Source: Antedon mediterranea (Eukaryota > Echinodermata > Crinoidea > Comatulida > Antedonidae). From it: a stretch of DNA of 64,000 nt. The stretch covers positions 6,058,288 through 6,122,287 of the forward strand of contig NC_092676.1 of the NCBI RefSeq assembly GCF_964355755.1, given 5' to 3'. The notes under the pieces were generated by a model that was given only the letters and a program-made list of their open reading frames with translations, searched no databases and was not told where the DNA came from. Shown here one piece after another: positions 58,213 to 64,000 of the stretch; within the stretch, counting starts at the first letter, position 1, and the number at the start of each line of letters is the position of its first letter. A program made the position numbers and the translations under genes.

Positions 58213-58330
58213 TCTAGACAAAAATTAGTAAAAAGATAAATATTTTGGCACATATGGCGTCTCATACGTATAATATTCGAGCTCACATTTTTTCATACAA
58301 AAATCGAAACGCCGACTGGTGGACTAGCAT
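58213..58330 (-). repeat. Dispersed ~110-bp repeat, copy 3
   Basis: Reverse-complement copy: CCACCAGTCGGCGTTTCGAT, GAGCTCGAATATTATACGTA, GACGCCATATGTGCCAAA, TTTTACTAATTTTTGTCTAG. Confidence 0.75.
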
Positions 58331-61300
58331 AAAAAGGCAATACATTATAGAATTGGGGAAAATCTAGTCGCATAGAAGTGTAGTACTGTACCAGGGTACG
58401 AAGTTTTAGAGTGAGATTATATTAAAATTTTATTTTTAGTAACAATTGAATTGATTAATCTCTCGTACGTTTATAGCTTACATTGGGGTGGGATTATACT
58501 CGAGCATTATTGTATAACGCGCGATTTAAACTTAACACGTAAAACACGTGCGCATGCACGAAGCTGGATCATCAAGGATGTACTACTGCTGTACAACCTT
58601 GTCACATGAGCTCGAGTAAATATTAATAATTATCATTTCCATTGACTTCATGCAATGCCTATTTGGCAAGAGTATATGGCAAAACGTGTCGATAATTTCA
58701 AGTTCCGTTTTGTATAAATCCACTTATTATCAAGAAAATCTGGACATTTTAATAGAAACATAAAAAGTAGCTACTAACTTAGTTTAGTCCTAGTCATTAG
58801 AATTTTTTTTTTCAATTTTGAACGTACGTTAATGTGTTTGTGTGCTGATACGAGTATAAGAGCATGTTTTAACATTATAAATGTATTTACAGTTGTGTCT
58901 GAGTGATAGGGGTTAATAAACTGAGACATCACCTAGTTCTGATATCCTACAAAAAATGTTTGTAGAAGAAGAATATAGATTCTACCTTTCAGCGTGTCTA
59001 CCAAACATACTCTAGAACTATACGTCAAATATGCTATTTTTACCTACCAAAATTGTTCATATTATGTTTCAAATTACTGCTGCGAGCAGATCTGGGGACA
59101 TAAACACACATTCAAACAAAAATTATTTAAGGGGCAACAGCTTTGAAGCAAAGGGAGGGGGATCTAAATTCAGATACATATTCTTCGTAATGTCTGGTAT
59201 ACTAATAATATAGCCATGACACTACTCGACATCGTAAATTGAACTTTTGGATTTAGTGTATGCCTACAGGGCAAAAACAAATTATATATGATGATGACCG
59301 AGACAGATTAGCGTCTCGAATATATTAGATGCTGATGATTGCAATGGTGCGACAGAGGAGAGGTGGAAGTATCCAGAACGTTGTTTGTTGCCGCAGCGAA
59401 CCGTACGGTACTATTCTATGGGCGCATATGCTGATTATGGCGCCCCATACTATATTCGATTGATTGATGATTGATTTTCACCATATTTTTTTTCCTGGTC
59501 ACAGCATTGCACTGAAAAAAAAAAAGGCTGCTATTTTCATGCAAACATGCTATAGGCCTTTTTGTAATTAGTGTACGCATTAAATTTGGTGTCAATTTTT
59601 TTACAATGTAAGTTTTCATTAGCCCTATTGAAACATGTTGTTTAAAAAAATGACGGAAAACTGTAATTTTGAAATAGGGGTCTATTGGTGATAGGCCTAC
59701 TGTGTAATTGACAGCATAAATGTTGGAAAACACTGTCACGAAAGGCATTATAAAGAAGGAAATTAACTTAATTGTTGGCCTTGGTATGGGAGAGTCAACT
59801 AAGGTGACAATCGATGTTATACAGTACAGAGTTTCATCATGAACTATATTTCATTCTTTGTTGTGTAACAAGGCCGTGATGGGCTGATAGGGGGAATTTT
59901 ACATTTCATATACGCGAGTAGGCCTACCACATTTACTGCTGGTTCTAAGAGAAAGTTTGTTTTTTCCCATTACAACGCGTTTTATAATTACTGGTTTCCG
60001 TTACAGATCGTATTTTGAAACGAGACCGAGACGCATTAAACACAACATTGTTTACGTAAACACAATGATATGTGGGCGGAATATCAAGACAATAAAGAGT
60101 TTATAATTATTTTAAACAATACACCGAATGTCTAGTGTATTTATGAATTTACACAACAAAGAAAATGTCTCTAAAATATCCCCCGTCAGAAAATATCGTC
60201 TATAAATTTGTACCTTGGTGGTTTCGTATTCCGTCGTAACAACCCTCCTCAGCTACACAGTCTAGACTTCTCCATTTTATGAACCACAAACCGGGAAAAA
60301 GGTTAGAACGCGAGTCAAAGTTTCCGACACCCAGGTGCCTAGTATATGTACCTGGTGATGAATAGATTGTTTGTATTATAATGCGAAAGAAAATAACTCA
60401 TTTTCTCCGTAGATCTAACAATCGTCAATAAATAATTCTACCGATTCTCAGTGCTGTCTCAACATACGACAATATTTGTCAAGTGTATCAGTGGACAATT
60501 CCATAAATACAGCATCACATGTGATACACATGTATGACGTAAGGCTGGGTTAGTAATAGTTTGTTTCCAATTTTGTAAGCCGAATTTATTACCCTGTCCC
60601 ATGTTAAATGTCAATGCACTTTATTCATTATGATTGAAATTGCCGAACAAACATGGCTAAGGCATGATTGAAATAAAAGCTGTCAAAATATTAATAAAAC
60701 ACAAATTAAAATCTAAAAAATAAAGAAAATGAAATGACAAAAAAAAAAGAAAATAACTCTACGTTATTATTATTAAGGTCATCCATCGTGTTCTGTCGAA
60801 TATTTACAATAAGCATATACATCAGAAAATCTTAGTTTAAGCTATTATGCCTATAATATAAAAATGTTAGTTTCACTTAACTACTTTTGGAACCGCATGA
60901 CGGTATTTCAATATTTACTTTAAATTAAAGAAATTATCGTATTTATTAATACGATTGAAAATCATTCAATTACTTTAAACATTACACGTTAAAATCGATT
61001 ATTATGGTTTTATCATTATAGTTCGTCGATATTTGGTACAAACTGAGAAAGATGGTTAAATATCACCATTTAAAAAAAAAAATATTTTTGTAAATTCAAT
61101 ATTTCACACTAGGGCTCCATTTTTAGTTTGTCGAAAAAGTAGCAAATCGTATTGGAAAGTTTCTTAATTAATAATTAAAATTAATCATTCTTGGACGTGA
61201 CAATAACAATTGTTTTGTCCTACAAAGAGAACAGTTATGAAAAACAGGTTAGCATTGAAGGAAGAAAAAGTAAATTCATAGGCATTGTCTTTATGCATTG

Positions 61301-62480
61301 TCAATAGTGACAAAGACAAATTGTAACAGTATTGTAATGTCTTTACACAATTTGTTGGTTCAGCCAATGTTTTTGATCAATGTACACTATTTGTCAGGTA
61401 AAATGAGTGCTTTAGACATGCAAACATTCTTAGGTAATTGTCTTGGACATTTCCTTTGACGGTTTTAAACGTTTGTTGTGGTTCTTTCCCTACCGTCACT
61501 GACAGGAAGTCACTCTAGGACGCGCGCGTATACAAAATAAATCCACTTACAGTCTAGTATTCCGTTAATCTAACAGTGACCATTATTCTATTACGATCTT
61601 TGTGACGTATAAGGTGATTGAGAACGTGTGGTTTCCCCTGGGGTGAACGTAAAGCAAGTCAGGAAATGAAGAGAATGATAGGGAAAAAAGTGAAAGGATT
61701 CGCAGAACAAAGTTGACAATAACTAAACATAGTATTTGACTTATATTAATAGTAATTTTAGCATAAAAATGATTAAGTTGCGGGTTTTCCAATGCTTATA
61801 CTTTTAATTTAAATACGAAAATAAAGAGGCCTTTTTTCTCTATCCTTTGATGTTATTTTTATAGTGGTTTCAGCCTCAAATGTTTTACATTGTCTTTTCT
61901 CTAAAATAGGTCTAAATATCTCTGTTGTTTACATCGTCCTTGTGTACACATTTTAATGTATATAGGTCTTTAGTCACAGTTTAGGACATCCCTGTTCAAG
62001 AAACAAAGATACCTTCTCGTAAACGAATGAAGGACATTTACGTTTTGACACGTCACGGACGACTCCTATTGTTGGGGACACTCTTTGTAGGTTCCTACGG
62101 TGTCCCCTCTAGGTGTTCTACAATAGGCTACTATTGCAAGATAGAGACACCCTACCCCCTGTTATCGGTAGTGCACACAGCCTCTCCTGTGTTTATAGGT
62201 TTTTATCACATGGCCAACCCATATTTTAACCGAAACTTGGTTGAATTCGGAATGTTCCGTGTCTCCCCCCCCCCCTTCCCATAGGCGTACCGTATTACTT
62301 TGCTTACTTCTGCCACCAGTGTATTGACACAGAAATAAACAAAGTGATTGGCTGCTTGTTCGGCGGCTGGTCTGGTTTCATCGTGATTTTTATTTGTCTC
62401 AAATTATTATAGTTTTTATGTTTTTTATTCTGATATAAGTTTAATTCTCAATCGCATGTTTTACATCCGTTTTCAGTCGC
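58331..62480. other. Stretch without recognised genes
   Basis: AT-rich with simple runs, including a poly(C) run at 62264-62275. No supported exon, RNA gene or complete transposon. Confidence 0.45.
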
Positions 62481-62489
62481 GTGGACGCG

Positions 62490-62545
62490 ACTCTATAGTT
62501 CACTATGTCGGTCGGTCTGTCGGTCTGTCTGTCGGTCCGGTATCA
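62490..62545 (+). repeat. Dispersed repeat with GTCG units, copy 2
   Basis: CGACTCTATAGTTCACTATGT followed by GTCGGTCGGTCTGTCGG, matching the copy at 46730. Confidence 0.7.
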
Positions 62546-63161
62546 CTATGCATTTTAGCACGCGACTTATGGCTGTTGGCCTTGTTATGTTCTTATGTTA
62601 ACGAATCGTGTAAAAATGCCATATTAGTAGATTGTACTTGAACGTTACTTGTTCGTTTCCCTTTAGCCTTATGATCTTATTAAGTTATTCCTGGGTGCAT
62701 TGTGGGACTACTTTTACGTCATAATGTTGTTGAGTCAACGATATTTTTATTTTCATACATTTTTCTGTCATCATATTAACAAAATAATATTTATTTTAAA
62801 TGTGTTAATAACTTAATAGGATTGAGATTTGGTGACTGTCATTTAATAATTTTGTATATAAGAACATTAAATAAAAATTACTTTTATCTTACCGTCAACC
62901 TTAGACACGCGGTCACACGGGACAAAAGTGAAGTCAACTCAATTTAAATCATGAGTTACAATATGAACAAAAATATAGAATCAAAAGTGATTTTTACATA
63001 TATTTATATAATGCAAGTTATTCATTATTAATTTAGATTATTAGCGATTAATTAAATAAGTAACCTAGTACCTGTTGATTGGAGAAAATGAACATTTATA
63101 TTACGGGACTATTTTTTATGTGGAAATAAAGTAGGAATATGTGGTTATCATTCCAGAACTA

Positions 63162-63329
63162 AAGCTCTTTCTACACTATCAAACTTTATGTGACATCAAA
63201 ATGTGATGTGCCCATATATGGAAGTGATGATGTCATATCACTACCATTATTTGGGCGTATCACTACCATATTTGGGCCCATCACATTTTTTTTGTCAAAC
63301 TAGTTTAATAGTGTAGACAGAGCTAGCTT
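63162..63329. mobile_element. MITE-A copy 9
   Basis: TA-flanked at the left; AAGCTCTTTCTACACTATC begins it and AATAGTGTAGACAGAGCTAG ends it, with a small duplication of the terminal AGCT. Confidence 0.9.
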
Positions 63330-63425
63330 TAAGCTACATTCACACGTCACAAAAAAGCAAGAGTTTTTAGCTAGGCGATGTGAAATGGTATATACTGTGT
63401 ATTGAGAAGGATTGCTGTAGGCCTA

Positions 63426-63577
63426 CAGCTCTGTCTACACGATCAAACAAGTTTGACAAAAATGTGTGATGTGCCTAAATATGGTAGTGATATGCTTAAA
63501 TATCGTAGTTATATGACATCATTATATCCATATACAGTATGATGACCACATAAAGTTTGATAGTGTAGACAGAGCTT
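63426..63577. mobile_element. MITE-A copy 10
   Basis: AGCTCTGTCTACACGATCAAAC at the left and GATAGTGTAGACAGAGCTT before TA at the right. It lies about 100 bp from copy 9, in the opposite orientation. Confidence 0.9.
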
Positions 63578-64000
63578 TAGTTTCCTTTATGATTAATAAG
63601 CCTATTTTTTAATTCCCTTTACACACGACTTGCCAATTACAAGATTTGAAACAAAGAAAATCGTTAGGGATCATGTAAACATTATCCTACTGTAATTACT
63701 GCGGTAACTACATTTACTGGAATAATGCATGCCTTTAGTTTGTTTAATAGCAGAAGTCTGGCAGCCGATACAACAATCAGATTTCCTCAAAAAAGCCCTA
63801 AATAATTGCATAGACAGGTTAAAGAGTAAACAAAATTTAGTTACTGCAGTAACTGCAGTATAAAAGAATGATTTTGTAGTGAGTATTTAACATTTTAAGC
63901 ATGGCACAGTGCCAGAATTTGAAGCTAAGAGTAAGACCCACACAAACAAGCAAGGGAACCCAGCTACAATGTCCCTATCTTATAATCTTCTTGCTGATTT

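Larger units (their letters stand above)
34802..64000 (+). other. Probable long first intron of the STAR-family gene (no other exon recognised)
   Basis: From the GTGAGT donor to the window end I find no KH-domain exon on the + strand and no credible gene on either strand. Open frames are short, without domains, and often in repeats. Quaking-family genes commonly have very long first introns. If the gene is instead a broken fragment, this stretch is intergenic. Confidence 0.45.

Overview
The window is AT-rich animal DNA. It contains one complete multi-exon gene, one compact two-exon secreted-protein gene and the first coding exon of a third gene, set in intergenic and intronic DNA full of short non-autonomous transposons, tRNA-derived SINEs and minisatellites. 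The IBTK-like gene structure, GT-AG introns and SINEs show a metazoan. The dense TAGGCCTA-type words and the MITE content fit an invertebrate deuterostome, perhaps an echinoderm. That lineage is inference and was not tested.

Bases 1-2960 are upstream DNA with a MITE and a tRNA-derived SINE. Bases 2964-19298 carry a complete IBTK orthologue on the + strand. Its 20 coding exons join in phase to 1335 codons plus stop, with ankyrin repeats, RCC1 repeats, two BTB domains and the conserved C-terminal tail. Nearly every intron holds a repeat: SINE copies, a CATT/CATC microsatellite, a 617-bp fold-back, a 2-kb minisatellite with a 671-bp higher-order duplication, several MITEs, and one GC-AG intron. 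Bases 19300-24840 are intergenic, with a possible orphan first exon near 22229.

Bases 24933-27608 form a small gene with TATA-type promoter, short 5' UTR exon, one intron, one coding exon and poly(A) signal. It encodes a 589-aa secreted protein made almost entirely of twelve 45/46-residue Pro/Arg/Glu-rich repeats. Each repeat pairs an acidic segment and a Lys-Arg-Gln site with a cationic Pro-Arg segment. This is the most unusual object in the window and resembles multicopy peptide precursors or salivary-type proline-rich proteins. I could not assign it to a named family.

Bases 27610-34170 are rich in palindromic MITEs. Bases 34648-34801 are the first coding exon of a Quaking/HOW-type STAR RNA-binding protein (QUA1 segment). 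The remaining 29 kb holds no exon I recognise and is most simply its long first intron. This tract contains MITEs, a 56-bp perfect inverted repeat, a hammerhead-like motif next to 80-bp direct repeats, a 160-bp triplication and a 19-bp minisatellite.

At least six sequence-unrelated MITE families here begin with AAG and are mostly flanked by TA, which suggests mobilisation by one TA-targeting transposase type. No autonomous transposase, rRNA gene, convincing functional tRNA or CRISPR array was seen.
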